From Iodobacter violaceini (lineage in GTDB: Bacteria > Pseudomonadota > Gammaproteobacteria > Burkholderiales > Chitinibacteraceae): 64,000 nt of DNA. The notes below the pieces were generated by a model. That model had not been told where the DNA came from, searched no databases, and was given only the letters and a program-made list of their open reading frames with translations. The stretch lies in assembly GCF_011601265.1 (NCBI RefSeq), contig NZ_JAAOLX010000004.1, positions 62,001-126,000 of the forward strand. Reading direction: 5' to 3'. Made by a program: the position numbers and the translations under genes. Each line of letters opens with the position of its first letter. Position 1 is the stretch's first letter. Shown here in pieces: positions 29,960 through 37,752 of the stretch.

Positions 29960-30505
29960 ATGCCAAAATTAAAACACTACCAAATACAACAGATAATAAA
30001 TAAAAAATCACAAAGCGATAAAATAGCAGAAACTAAAAACAGGCTAAGGAGCAAACTAGAAACCACACGATTTCCTCGCGCCAATTGCTATGGCTATGCC
30101 TTGCATTTAGATTATGTGCTCACCCCCGGGGCAGTCAATAATAATGAAATTGACTGGGATAATATGCATGTTATTGATGCTACTCGTATAAAAGAACTAA
30201 TGGATGCATGTATTGCGGATGGACTCAGCTCATTAAACATAGGCACATACAAAATAGCCGTATTCATCAATCAATACCAAGCAGGGGGGCTTGATTACCA
30301 TTTTTATCGTCAAGATCCCGATAGCAGCTGGAGCCATAAACTGGGCAACACAGGCAAAATAATGATGCAATTACCCTGCCCTAAAATCACCAATGCTTGC
30401 CTTGTTGGTGTAACGGATCATCTTGGCCACACCATTACTCAGCAAGCATTTTGTGGGTATTTATATATGAACCCAGCAATCAATGCAGAGACATTTGATC
30501 TTTAA
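29960..30505 (+). CDS. Putative papain/NlpC-like cysteine hydrolase, T6SS cargo region gene 3
   Basis: A 181-residue AT-rich gene. The ATG at 29960 has AGGA a few bases upstream; an open frame reaching back to 29684 overlaps the previous gene and is rejected. The protein has NCYGYAL (Cys43), DYHFYRQDPDSSWSHK (His114, His126) and a C-terminal FCGYLYMNP. I recall this Cys...DYHxYRQ...WSHK...FCGY combination from uncharacterised bacterial proteins with a presumed papain-like fold; the catalytic role is inferred. A peptidoglycan amidase or peptidase effector is the simplest idea given the T6SS setting. There is no signal peptide, as expected for T6SS cargo. Confidence 0.7.
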   Translation: MPKLKHYQIQQIINKKSQSDKIAETKNRLRSKLETTRFPRANCYGYALHLDYVLTPGAVNNNEIDWDNMHVIDATRIKELMDACIADGLSSLNIGTYKIAVFINQYQAGGLDYHFYRQDPDSSWSHKLGNTGKIMMQLPCPKITNACLVGVTDHLGHTITQQAFCGYLYMNPAINAETFDL

Positions 30506-30626
30506 ATCAAAAACCATAGCGACGTGGCACCCCACAAACGACAATTGCAGCCTAATTTAAATAAAACAAATAAAAACGCTTTAAAGACACAAAAAAAATC
30601 ACACCTCCCTTGATGAGGCTTTACTC

Positions 30627-32633
30627 ATGACCCGCCCCACCGACACCGCCGCTTCCATCTCCCTCTCTGCCTCGGCCCTGGCGGATCTTTACCCCGATGG
30701 CGTGTCAGGGGATGAGGGTTTGAATCAGTTAGGGGCCATCACGCTGGCGGGCTATAGCGGCACCACGCTGACGATGGATGCGGCGATTGCTACGCATCTG
30801 ACGGTTACCCTCAGGCACGATACTAAAACGCGGCCGCTGGATTTATTGTGTGCGGAGATTCGCCAGTTGCCGGGGGACGCAACGGTGGATAAATACAGCC
30901 TGACGCTGCGCCCCTGGTTGTGGTGGCTGACGCTGGCGAGTAATAACCGCGTGTTTCAGGCCAAAAGCGTGCCGGATATTGTGAAGGCGGTGTTTGCTGT
31001 ACATGGCTTTAGTGATTATTCGCTCAAACTCGATGCCACTTATGATCCGCGCGAATACTGCGTGCAATACGGCGAGAGCGATTTTGATTTTGTTTCCCGC
31101 CTGATGGAAGACGAAGGGATTTTCTGGTTTTTTACCCATGCAGACGGCAAGCACACGCTGGTGCTGGCCGACAGCAACGACGCCTTCCCCGCCTGCCCCA
31201 ATGCCAGCACCATTGCCTGGCTGGGGCAGGATATGGGTGGGCGGGAGCTGCACGGCATCCGCAGTGGCGAGCTGTGCCAGCAGGCGGTTTCCACCGCTTA
31301 CAACACCAGTGATTACGAATTCACCACCGCCAGCACCTCGCTCTATTCGCAAACCAAGGCGGTGGATGGCGCACGCTCGGTGTACGAGCATCCGGGCGGC
31401 TATACCGCCAAGGCGAGGGGCGACGCGCTGGGCAAAATTCGCGTGGCCGGTTTACGCAGCCAGGAGACGCGTTTTATTGGCGAGAGCGATTGCCGCTGGC
31501 TGATTCCCGGCCACACTTTTACCCTGAGCGGCCACGATAACGCCGCCGCCAATATTGAATGGGTGGTCACCGCCGTTACGCACGAAGCCAATCACCAGCA
31601 TTATCGCAACCGCTTTAGCGCCATCCCCAAGGCGACCCCATACCATCCGCCAAGGCTCACCCCCAAGCCACGCATGCATACGCAAACCGCGCTGGTGGTG
31701 GGCAAATCAGGGGAAGAAATCTGGACCGACGAATATGGCCGCATCAAAATCCAGTTTCCCTGGGATCAGGACGGCAAAAAAGACGAAACCAGCTCCTGCT
31801 GGGTGCGGGTGATGCAGGCGTGGAGCGGCAAGGCCTTTGGCGCGCAATTTATTCCGCGCATAGGCCAGGAAGTGGTGGTGACTTTTATTGATGGCGATCC
31901 GGACAAGCCGCTGGTCACCGGCTGCGTCTATAACGGCGATAACAGCCTGCCCTACACCCTGCCCGCCAATCAGACGCAATCGGGCATCAAAACCAATTCA
32001 TCCAAGGGCGGCGGCGGCTTTAACGAGCTGCGTTTTGAAGATAAAAAAGACGCCGAAGAAGTGTTTTTGCAAGCGCAAAAAGACCTTAAAACCAATATTC
32101 TGAACGACGCCACCCACACCATCGGCCACGATGAAATCCGCACAGTAAAAAACGACCGAACCCGCACCGTAGAGGAAGGCAACGACAGCACCACCATCAG
32201 CAAAGGCAACCGTACGCTCACCGTGAGCAAAGGCGACGAAACCACAGATATCAAAGGCAAACGCAGTGTAAAAGCAGGCGGCGATGAAGCGCGGGAAGTG
32301 GGCGGGGATCTCACGCAAAAAGTCACAGGCAATTATTCCATCACTGTAGATGGCAATCTCAGCATCAAAGTCAGCGGCACCATCAGCATAGAAAGCAGCG
32401 GCGCCTACACCGCCAAAAGCGACGCGGCCCTCACTAATCAGGCAGGAACCAGCCTCACCAATAAAGCGGGCACAGCACTGACCAATCAGGCAGGCACATC
32501 GCTGGATAACAAAGCCGGCACCACCCTGACCAACGACGGCGGCGTCAGCCTGATGAACAAAGGCGGTGCAGAGCAAACGGTGGACGGCGGCGGCATGCTG
32601 ACGATTAAGGGCGGGCTGGTGAAGATTAATTGA
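30627..32633 (+). CDS. vgrG: T6SS spike protein VgrG (TssI)
   Basis: VgrG trimers form the puncturing tip on the Hcp tube. The gp27-like part is clear (YCVQYGESDFDFVSRLMEDE), followed by the OB-fold/gp5 part (EIWTDEYGRIKIQFPWDQDG, then WVRVMQAWSGKAFGAQFIPR) and the beta-helical needle. The needle ends in seven near-repeats of the LTNQAGTSL type (about residues 600-645) and finishes at VKIN with no added effector domain. GC is high again, unlike the three genes before it. GAGG lies 9 nt before the ATG. Effectors would therefore have to bind non-covalently or through the PAAR-like protein. Confidence 0.96.
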   Translation: MTRPTDTAASISLSASALADLYPDGVSGDEGLNQLGAITLAGYSGTTLTMDAAIATHLTVTLRHDTKTRPLDLLCAEIRQLPGDATVDKYSLTLRPWLWWLTLASNNRVFQAKSVPDIVKAVFAVHGFSDYSLKLDATYDPREYCVQYGESDFDFVSRLMEDEGIFWFFTHADGKHTLVLADSNDAFPACPNASTIAWLGQDMGGRELHGIRSGELCQQAVSTAYNTSDYEFTTASTSLYSQTKAVDGARSVYEHPGGYTAKARGDALGKIRVAGLRSQETRFIGESDCRWLIPGHTFTLSGHDNAAANIEWVVTAVTHEANHQHYRNRFSAIPKATPYHPPRLTPKPRMHTQTALVVGKSGEEIWTDEYGRIKIQFPWDQDGKKDETSSCWVRVMQAWSGKAFGAQFIPRIGQEVVVTFIDGDPDKPLVTGCVYNGDNSLPYTLPANQTQSGIKTNSSKGGGGFNELRFEDKKDAEEVFLQAQKDLKTNILNDATHTIGHDEIRTVKNDRTRTVEEGNDSTTISKGNRTLTVSKGDETTDIKGKRSVKAGGDEAREVGGDLTQKVTGNYSITVDGNLSIKVSGTISIESSGAYTAKSDAALTNQAGTSLTNKAGTALTNQAGTSLDNKAGTTLTNDGGVSLMNKGGAEQTVDGGGMLTIKGGLVKIN

Positions 32634-32669
32634 TGCTTACTGTGCAACCCTATACGTAACAACCAAGTC

Positions 32670-32909
32670 GAAAAGATCTTTTTAGTGCCTTCGGCTCGTT
32701 AATTTTGGTGCGGCATCCCCGCGGGGGACTCACTTTCTTGGACGGCCAGAAATCCTGGTACGCAAAGAATGCCGCCCCGGCCAGCACGAAAGCCCCACAG
32801 CTGCGGACAGTCGGCGGCAGGCGGGATTGGCTCGTGCCTCGCTCCCAAGCGATCCCCCGCCCCGCTTGTTCCTCGCTTCGGCGCGCTTCAAGGGGTCTTT
32901 TAAGCCCTA
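32670..32909 (-). repeat. T6SS spacer repeat, copy D (inverted)
   Basis: The fourth copy, on the opposite strand, in the 394-bp gap between vgrG and the MORN/YwqK gene. Reading on the minus strand it keeps ggcttaaaagaccccttgaa, gaggaacaagcggggcgggg, ctgtccgcag, the ccccgcggggatgccgcacc block, gccgaaggcac and aaaaagatctttt. The central hairpin is degenerate. An in-phase frame through it would wrongly extend the next gene. Confidence 0.85.
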
Positions 32910-33027
32910 TGCCAAGACCGTGCTTATTCCGTTTTTTCGTTGTTTGTTGATGCAAAATCAAATTGTTAGCGCACATGGGAACACCCCGCCGCTTTTAACA
33001 TTTCACTACACTCAAACCGAGGCCATC

Positions 33028-33546
33028 ATGAGTCAGCCTTTTGAACTGGAACGCGGCAGCAGCACGCTGAGCGGCACGATAAATGAAGGCGCGCTGGACG
33101 GGCCTTTTAAGGTGCTGGATGCCAAAAAACCCCTCGCCAGTATGCAATACAAAAATGGCGATCTGCACGGACCGATGCTGATGATGCATCCCAATGGCAA
33201 GCCATCTGCACAGCTTCATTATCAAGCAGGCCTCTTACACGGCCCGGCCAAATTCTTCTCGCCGCAAGGCGCATTGCAGCGGGAATGCATCTACCAGCAG
33301 GGGCAATTACAGGGTGTGGCTAAGAATTATTTTAATAACGGCAAAGTGGCCCAGCTGGAGCACTACCAGGCAGGGCTGCAACATGGCGAACAGCTGCGTT
33401 ATCACCCCAATGGGCAAGTAGCCGAGCGCCAGCATTTTAAAAATGGGCTAAGCGATGAAGACGTTCAGCAGTTTGCAAGCGATGGCAAATTACTTGGAGA
33501 AGATGGCAAGCCCATCTCTAAAATAAAAACGTGGCTAAAAACATAA
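33028..33546 (+). CDS. YwqK/MORN-repeat protein
   Basis: A 172-residue protein made of about five repeats of the type LHGPMLMMHPNGKPSAQLHY and LQGVAKNYFNNGKVAQLEHY, the YwqK/MORN variant. The ATG at 33028 has GAGG upstream; an open frame back to 32827 runs through repeat D and is rejected. YwqK-like proteins are annotated as antitoxins in some polymorphic-toxin systems and often lie near vgrG and PAAR genes. An immunity or effector-binding role is possible but not shown. There is no signal peptide. Confidence 0.8.
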   Translation: MSQPFELERGSSTLSGTINEGALDGPFKVLDAKKPLASMQYKNGDLHGPMLMMHPNGKPSAQLHYQAGLLHGPAKFFSPQGALQRECIYQQGQLQGVAKNYFNNGKVAQLEHYQAGLQHGEQLRYHPNGQVAERQHFKNGLSDEDVQQFASDGKLLGEDGKPISKIKTWLKT

Positions 33547-33573
33547 GCCTCTTTTATTTAAACAGAGGCCCGG

Positions 33574-33843
33574 CTAAAACAGCTTTTTAAGCAGCCGGTA
33601 ATAGCCCACAGGCGCGGCCGATTGGCGGCCTGTGCTGCGCGTTGCGCTGCATTGAATCAGCCACTGGCTTTTTGCGGCAGTCAGTTGCTGATTAATGCCA
33701 TCAATCACCGCACTGGGATTGGTGACTTTGGCCTTGCTGATCAGCTCAACACTGGTGCACTGGCGCTGCTTTTGCAGCAGCGCACATACGCGTTGCTCGT
33801 CTGGGTTGAGATTAAGCAGGCTGAATGGGTTGCTTGTAGACAT
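33574..33843 (-). CDS. Small hypothetical protein
   Basis: An 89-residue frame: NPFSLLNLNPDEQRVCALL, then VELISKAKVTNPSAVIDGIN and a basic C-terminus. The pattern of two helices and a basic wing is compatible with a small winged-helix fold, but I cannot name a family. No clear ribosome-binding site is seen. It lies 49 bp upstream, in the minus direction of travel, from the DUF4280 gene and converges with the YwqK gene. It may be a real T6SS-associated gene or a chance frame. Confidence 0.45.
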   Translation of the reverse strand: MSTSNPFSLLNLNPDEQRVCALLQKQRQCTSVELISKAKVTNPSAVIDGINQQLTAAKSQWLIQCSATRSTGRQSAAPVGYYRLLKKLF

Positions 33844-33892
33844 GGATAAACTGCAGTTTTATAAGCCCGCTATTGTGGCATGGCCGTGCATA

Positions 33893-34288
33893 CTAGGCGA
33901 TTAAATCCTGCATCTGCCCAGGCATCACAATCTTAATCACCCCGCCCCAGTTACACATCAGCATGCCGCCCGAGTTAAGCGCAGGCATGCTGCCAATCAG
34001 CACCGTAGGCGCGCCGCCAGGTATCCACGGCGCGGCAGTCATTGGAATACACGGCATAGGGGTAAGCACCCCCAGCGCGGCCGCTGTTGCCGCTGCCACC
34101 ATAGGATTGGCCGGGCTCATGCACGTGCCAAATGGCGCAACATTCACAATGGGAATGTAATCCATAATATTGGCAGCAGGCATGCCACCGGCCATGCAGC
34201 GGTTCAGCGGCAAAACATTTAAAGTGCCGGGCGCAGCACCAAAGCTGCATTGCAAAGAGGCACCACTGCAAACCTGTGGGCTTCCCAT
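33893..34288 (-). CDS. DUF4280 PAAR-like T6SS tip protein
   Basis: A 131-residue protein of the DUF4280 PAAR-like group. It begins MGSPQVCSGASLQCSFG and has the repeated Cys/Met/Gly/Pro-rich turns expected of a metal-binding cone (FGTCMSPANPM, TPMPCIPMTAAPW) and an ending GGMLMCNWGGVIKIV. PAAR proteins sharpen the VgrG spike and attach effectors. AGGAG precedes the ATG. No effector domain is fused to it. It completes the T6SS gene set on the opposite strand from vgrG, 1.6 kb away. Confidence 0.88.
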   Translation of the reverse strand: MGSPQVCSGASLQCSFGAAPGTLNVLPLNRCMAGGMPAANIMDYIPIVNVAPFGTCMSPANPMVAAATAAALGVLTPMPCIPMTAAPWIPGGAPTVLIGSMPALNSGGMLMCNWGGVIKIVMPGQMQDLIA

Positions 34289-34388
34289 GGTTTCTCCTTA
34301 TAAGCCAATATCTGCGATGTCCCCGGCAAGGTACTCATCCTGCATAACCTTATTATCGACAAATGAAAGCACAAAGTCAGCTTAAAAT

Positions 34389-34428
34389 ATAAAACCCGCC
34401 ACAAGCAATCGCGTATGGCGGGTTTTAT
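34389..34428 (-). terminator. Terminator after hppD
   Basis: The arms ataaaacccgcca and tggcgggttttat enclose a 14-nt loop. The symmetric A and T tracts make it usable in both directions; it lies 20 bp past the hppD stop and before the DUF4280 gene. Confidence 0.85.
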
Positions 34429-34447
34429 GGGCGCAAAGAGATATAGC

Positions 34448-35530
34448 TTAATCTGCGCTTAATACACCACGGCGAACCTGATCGTCTTCGATCGATTCAA
34501 ACAGGGCCTTAAAGTTGCCTTCGCCAAAACCTTCATTACCTTTACGCTGAATAATTTCAAAGAAAATCGGCCCGATCACGGTTTCGGTAAAGATTTGCAG
34601 CAGGATACCGCCGCCTTCGGTTGGTGCGCCATCAATCAGGATACGATTTTTACGCAGGCGCTCTAAATCTTCACCATGGCCTGGCAGGCGCGCATCAGTG
34701 CGGTCGTAGTAGCTGTCCGGGGTATCAAGGAAACGTGTACCACTGGCTTTTAATGATTCTACTGTGGCAAAAATATCATTGGTGGCAAGCGCAATATGCT
34801 GAATGCCTTCGCCCTGATATTGGCGCAAAAATTCTTCAATCTGGCTTTTATCATCAGATGATTCATTAATTGGAATACGAATCTTGCCGCAAGGGCTGGT
34901 CATGGCGCGGGAAACCAGGCCAGTCAGTTTGCCTTCAATATCGAAATAACGAATTTCACGGAAATTAGCGATGTTTTCATAAAAGCCTGACCAAACATCC
35001 ATATTGCCGCGCATCACATTATGGGTAAGGTGATCCACTTCGTATAAACCGACCCCCACCGGATGCTGATCCACACCTTCAAGCGGCACGAAATCAACGT
35101 CATAGATATTCTGATCCTGGCCATAGCGATCCACAAAATAAAGAGCCGAACCGCCAATCCCTTCCACCGCCGGGATATTAAGCTCCATAAAACCAATTGG
35201 GCGGTTATAAGGTTTAGCACCGTGCTCAATCGCATATTTATAAGCGCGATCAGCATCGGCCACGCGCCAGGCCATAGCACAAGCGGACGGGCCGTGAATG
35301 GCGGCAAACTGGCTGGCTGGCTGTGTAGGCTCGCCGTTAACAATGAAATTAATTTCACCCTGGCGGAACAAGCTGGCATTTTTGCTTCTGTGCCGTGCGA
35401 TTTCCACAAAACCCAGTGAAATAAACAGGGCTTTCAGGTTATCTAACGCTTCCTGAGTATTACCTGTGTATTCCACAAACTCAAAACCATTGGTTTCAAG
35501 TGGGTTAATGCTTGGTTTTTCCATTTTCAT
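34448..35530 (-). CDS. hppD: 4-hydroxyphenylpyruvate dioxygenase
   Basis: HppD converts 4-hydroxyphenylpyruvate to homogentisate in tyrosine catabolism, a cytoplasmic Fe(II) reaction. The 360-residue length is usual. The iron ligands are visible in VDHLTHNV (His), GIQHIALATNDI (His) and the C-terminal FFEIIQRKG (Glu). GGAG lies 6 nt before the first ATG. It follows phhA on the same strand after an 85-bp gap with a hairpin, so the pair turns phenylalanine into tyrosine and degrades it. The later homogentisate genes are not in this window. Confidence 0.97.
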   Translation of the reverse strand: MKMEKPSINPLETNGFEFVEYTGNTQEALDNLKALFISLGFVEIARHRSKNASLFRQGEINFIVNGEPTQPASQFAAIHGPSACAMAWRVADADRAYKYAIEHGAKPYNRPIGFMELNIPAVEGIGGSALYFVDRYGQDQNIYDVDFVPLEGVDQHPVGVGLYEVDHLTHNVMRGNMDVWSGFYENIANFREIRYFDIEGKLTGLVSRAMTSPCGKIRIPINESSDDKSQIEEFLRQYQGEGIQHIALATNDIFATVESLKASGTRFLDTPDSYYDRTDARLPGHGEDLERLRKNRILIDGAPTEGGGILLQIFTETVIGPIFFEIIQRKGNEGFGEGNFKALFESIEDDQVRRGVLSAD

Positions 35531-35560
35531 CTATCTCTCCAGTAGGTGAAACCCAGACAT

Positions 35561-35604
35561 AAAAATGCCGTGATTCAATTTATTAAAAATATCACCACGG
35601 CATT
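35561..35604 (-). terminator. Hairpin between phhA and hppD
   Basis: The arms aatgccgtg and cacggcatt are separated by a 23-nt AT-rich loop and, on the minus strand, followed by T5. It could partly terminate phhA transcription before hppD. Confidence 0.5.
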
Positions 35605-35615
35605 GCCATATCGGG

Positions 35616-36401
35616 TTAATTTAGACCGTGCTTAGCGGTCCATTTTGAAAAATCGTCTTCCAATGCATCAAAGCTTTTAATCACAAACAAATCTTCCTGC
35701 ATATGCCATATGTCATATGCCGTTTCTGCCACTTTTTCGATATCAAATTCGTGTTTACGGGTTTGATCAGACAAACTGAACATCACTTCTTTGGGAGAGG
35801 ACGCAATACCCGCACCAAAAATACGCAGCCCGTCTGCTTCTTCGATCAGGCCAAACTCTACGGTGTACCAGTAAAGACGCGGCAACCACATTTTAGCGGG
35901 GTGATCCAGCTCAAAAGCACGCACTCCCGCACGGCCAAAGGCTTCAAAAAATGCAGCAAAACGGGGATGAGTCAGCAGCGGCGCGTGCCCCAATAAATCA
36001 TGGAACATATCCGGTGCAGGGGTATAGCCAATTTCATCCGGCTTACGAATAAAATCGGTAGAAGGAAAAATGCGCTGAGCTAATAACTTAAAAAAATCTT
36101 CATCCGGCACAATCCCGGACACACGAGTCAGCTTCCAGCCAGAGAGGGCTTCAATCTTGTCGCTGATTTCCACCAGACTTGGAATACGATCACAGGGAAA
36201 GCCAACTTGTTCGATACCATCCAGAAAAGCGTGGCAAAGACGGCCCGGCAATACCGCTTTTTGGTTGGCAATCAGCGTGGCCCAGGTCTGATGCTCAACA
36301 TCGGTGTATTGCGGTACTGGATAAGAACGAATATCAAGTACAGCGTCTGGCACAGACATTTGCATATCAGATCTGAGGGTTGCTGCTTCATCGGTATACA
36401 C
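35616..36401 (-). CDS. phhA: Phenylalanine 4-monooxygenase
   Basis: PhhA hydroxylates phenylalanine to tyrosine using tetrahydrobiopterin or a related pterin and Fe(II). The two His ligands are in MFHDLLGHAPLL and the Glu ligand in LYWYTVEFGL. The 261-residue length is that of bacterial monofunctional enzymes. The start codon is GTG, with AGGAG 7 nt upstream. It is transcribed away from an Lrp/AsnC-type regulator 156 bp away, which is the likely controller. No pterin carbinolamine dehydratase gene (phhB) lies next to it. Confidence 0.97.
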   Translation of the reverse strand: MYTDEAATLRSDMQMSVPDAVLDIRSYPVPQYTDVEHQTWATLIANQKAVLPGRLCHAFLDGIEQVGFPCDRIPSLVEISDKIEALSGWKLTRVSGIVPDEDFFKLLAQRIFPSTDFIRKPDEIGYTPAPDMFHDLLGHAPLLTHPRFAAFFEAFGRAGVRAFELDHPAKMWLPRLYWYTVEFGLIEEADGLRIFGAGIASSPKEVMFSLSDQTRKHEFDIEKVAETAYDIWHMQEDLFVIKSFDALEDDFSKWTAKHGLN

Positions 36402-36557
36402 AAGACTTCTCCTAAATGGTATTTTTCACAGCAACTGTTCTACACTAGCTTTTCATTTTACAAAAAGTGTCGAGCAATTTTGCTTCTAAAATGCCAATAA
36501 AATAAATATTTATGCAATTTATCACTAATTAAACATAAAACAAGGGGAGAAAACACC

Positions 36558-37031
36558 ATGGAACTAGATAGGACTGATATTAAAATTCTGAATGAGCTTC
36601 AGTTGCATGGCCGTTTAAGCAATGTAGAGCTGGCAGAAATCATCGCTTTGTCTCCTTCACCATGCTTGCGCAGGCTCAAACAACTCGAAGATAGTGGTGT
36701 TATTCGCAAATATGTTGCACTTTTGGATCCGCTTTTAATCGGGCTGGGATTGCAGGCATTTATCCGTGTTTCTTTAGAAAAACGCGGGCACAGTCATCTG
36801 CAGGAATTCGTGACCGCCATCCAAGAATGGCCGGAAGTGGTGAACTGCTATGCCATGACCGGGGAAATGGATTATCTGCTGCAGGTGTATTTTGAAGACA
36901 TGACCCACTTTTCAAAATTTGTTATGGGGCAACTGCTGCAGCACCCGGGCATTGCCGATATCAAATCAAGCTTTGTATTAAAAGAATTTAAAAACACCAC
37001 ACACCTGCCTTTAAGTCATCTCAATCCATAA
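36558..37031 (+). CDS. Lrp/AsnC family transcriptional regulator
   Basis: A 157-residue regulator with the standard layout: a winged helix-turn-helix (LDRTDIKILNELQLHGRLSN, then LSPSPCLRRLKQLEDSG) and a C-terminal RAM ligand-binding domain (YAMTGEMDYLLQVYFEDM). AAGGGGAG lies before the ATG. It is divergent from phhA-hppD, which suggests it senses an aromatic amino acid and controls that pathway. This is unlike pseudomonads, where phh genes are under the sigma-54 activator PhhR. The 156-bp intergenic region is very AT-rich, as Lrp sites usually are. Confidence 0.93.
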   Translation: MELDRTDIKILNELQLHGRLSNVELAEIIALSPSPCLRRLKQLEDSGVIRKYVALLDPLLIGLGLQAFIRVSLEKRGHSHLQEFVTAIQEWPEVVNCYAMTGEMDYLLQVYFEDMTHFSKFVMGQLLQHPGIADIKSSFVLKEFKNTTHLPLSHLNP

Positions 37032-37037
37032 AGGCCA

Positions 37038-37066
37038 GGGGTGAGGCCACTGCTGCCTCACCCCTT
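37038..37066 (+). terminator. Hairpin after the Lrp-type gene
   Basis: A perfect 10-bp stem (ggggtgaggc/gcctcacccc) with a 7-nt loop lies just after the stop codon. The T tract is poor. The remaining 260 bp to the NfeD gene show no recognisable feature beyond an eight-C run near 37143. Confidence 0.65.
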
Positions 37067-37326
37067 ACTCCCCTTCTTTACCCAAATCACTTTAATCACA
37101 ATGACTGCCGAACTTTCGCTGGCAGAGCCACTCCTAACAAAGCCCCCCCCGAAAATCGCACCTGCCTACACAGGTCTTACAGAAAAAACAAAAATATCCA
37201 TATTCTAAAACTTACATACTGTCTATTTTCCATCAACAAGCTGATGGAAGTCTTCCTTACCGCTTGCCAGAGCCTGGGTATTTCAGCTATACCAAAGCAG
37301 ATATTCATATCAAAAGACACAGCGTA

Positions 37327-37752
37327 ATGAGTTCAACAACTCTCTGGCTCATCATGGCAGCGATTCTTGCCGGATTAGAAATGCTGACAGGCACCTTTTA
37401 CTTACTGGCAGTAGCCACAGGGCTGATCAGCGCGGCCTTAGCCGCATGGCTGGGTTTTGGTTTTGCGGCGCAGGCCAGCAGTGCCGCCCTGATTGGTCTT
37501 TTGGCTGTGGCCACACTCAGGCAATGGCACAGCACACGCAAAGCCAGCCCGGAGCAAATCAGCAGTGATATCGGCCAGCTGGTCGAGATTGTGGAATGGC
37601 AGGGCGAACGGCGCGCGCGGGTGCGTTACCGCGGCACATTATGGGATGCGGAGCTGGCAGCAGATGCAGACACAGGCTTAAACAATTACACGATTATTGC
37701 CACACAGGGCAGCTCTCTTATTCTTAACCACTTACCACTAAGGCACTCCTGA
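37327..37752 (+). CDS. NfeD-like membrane protein
   Basis: A 141-residue protein with two or three N-terminal membrane helices (TTLWLIMAAILAGLEMLTGT and AALAAWLGFGFAAQ to LLAVATLR) and a C-terminal OB-fold domain (IGQLVEIVEWQGERRARVRY, ending LGLNHL-like LILNHLPL). This is the short NfeD class that partners SPFH proteins in membrane microdomain upkeep. I use the ATG at 37327, because an upstream start at 37264 adds a polar segment not found in the family. Its stop overlaps the next ATG by one base. Confidence 0.88.
   Translation: MSSTTLWLIMAAILAGLEMLTGTFYLLAVATGLISAALAAWLGFGFAAQASSAALIGLLAVATLRQWHSTRKASPEQISSDIGQLVEIVEWQGERRARVRYRGTLWDAELAADADTGLNNYTIIATQGSSLILNHLPLRHS

Noticed and set aside
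31998-32576. A 192-codon minus-strand frame inside vgrG
   Set aside because: It is antisense to the repetitive VgrG needle, where periodic codons keep the opposite frame open.
32827-33027. In-frame 5' extension of the YwqK/MORN gene
   Set aside because: It is translated repeat D sequence; GAGG lies just before the ATG at 33028.
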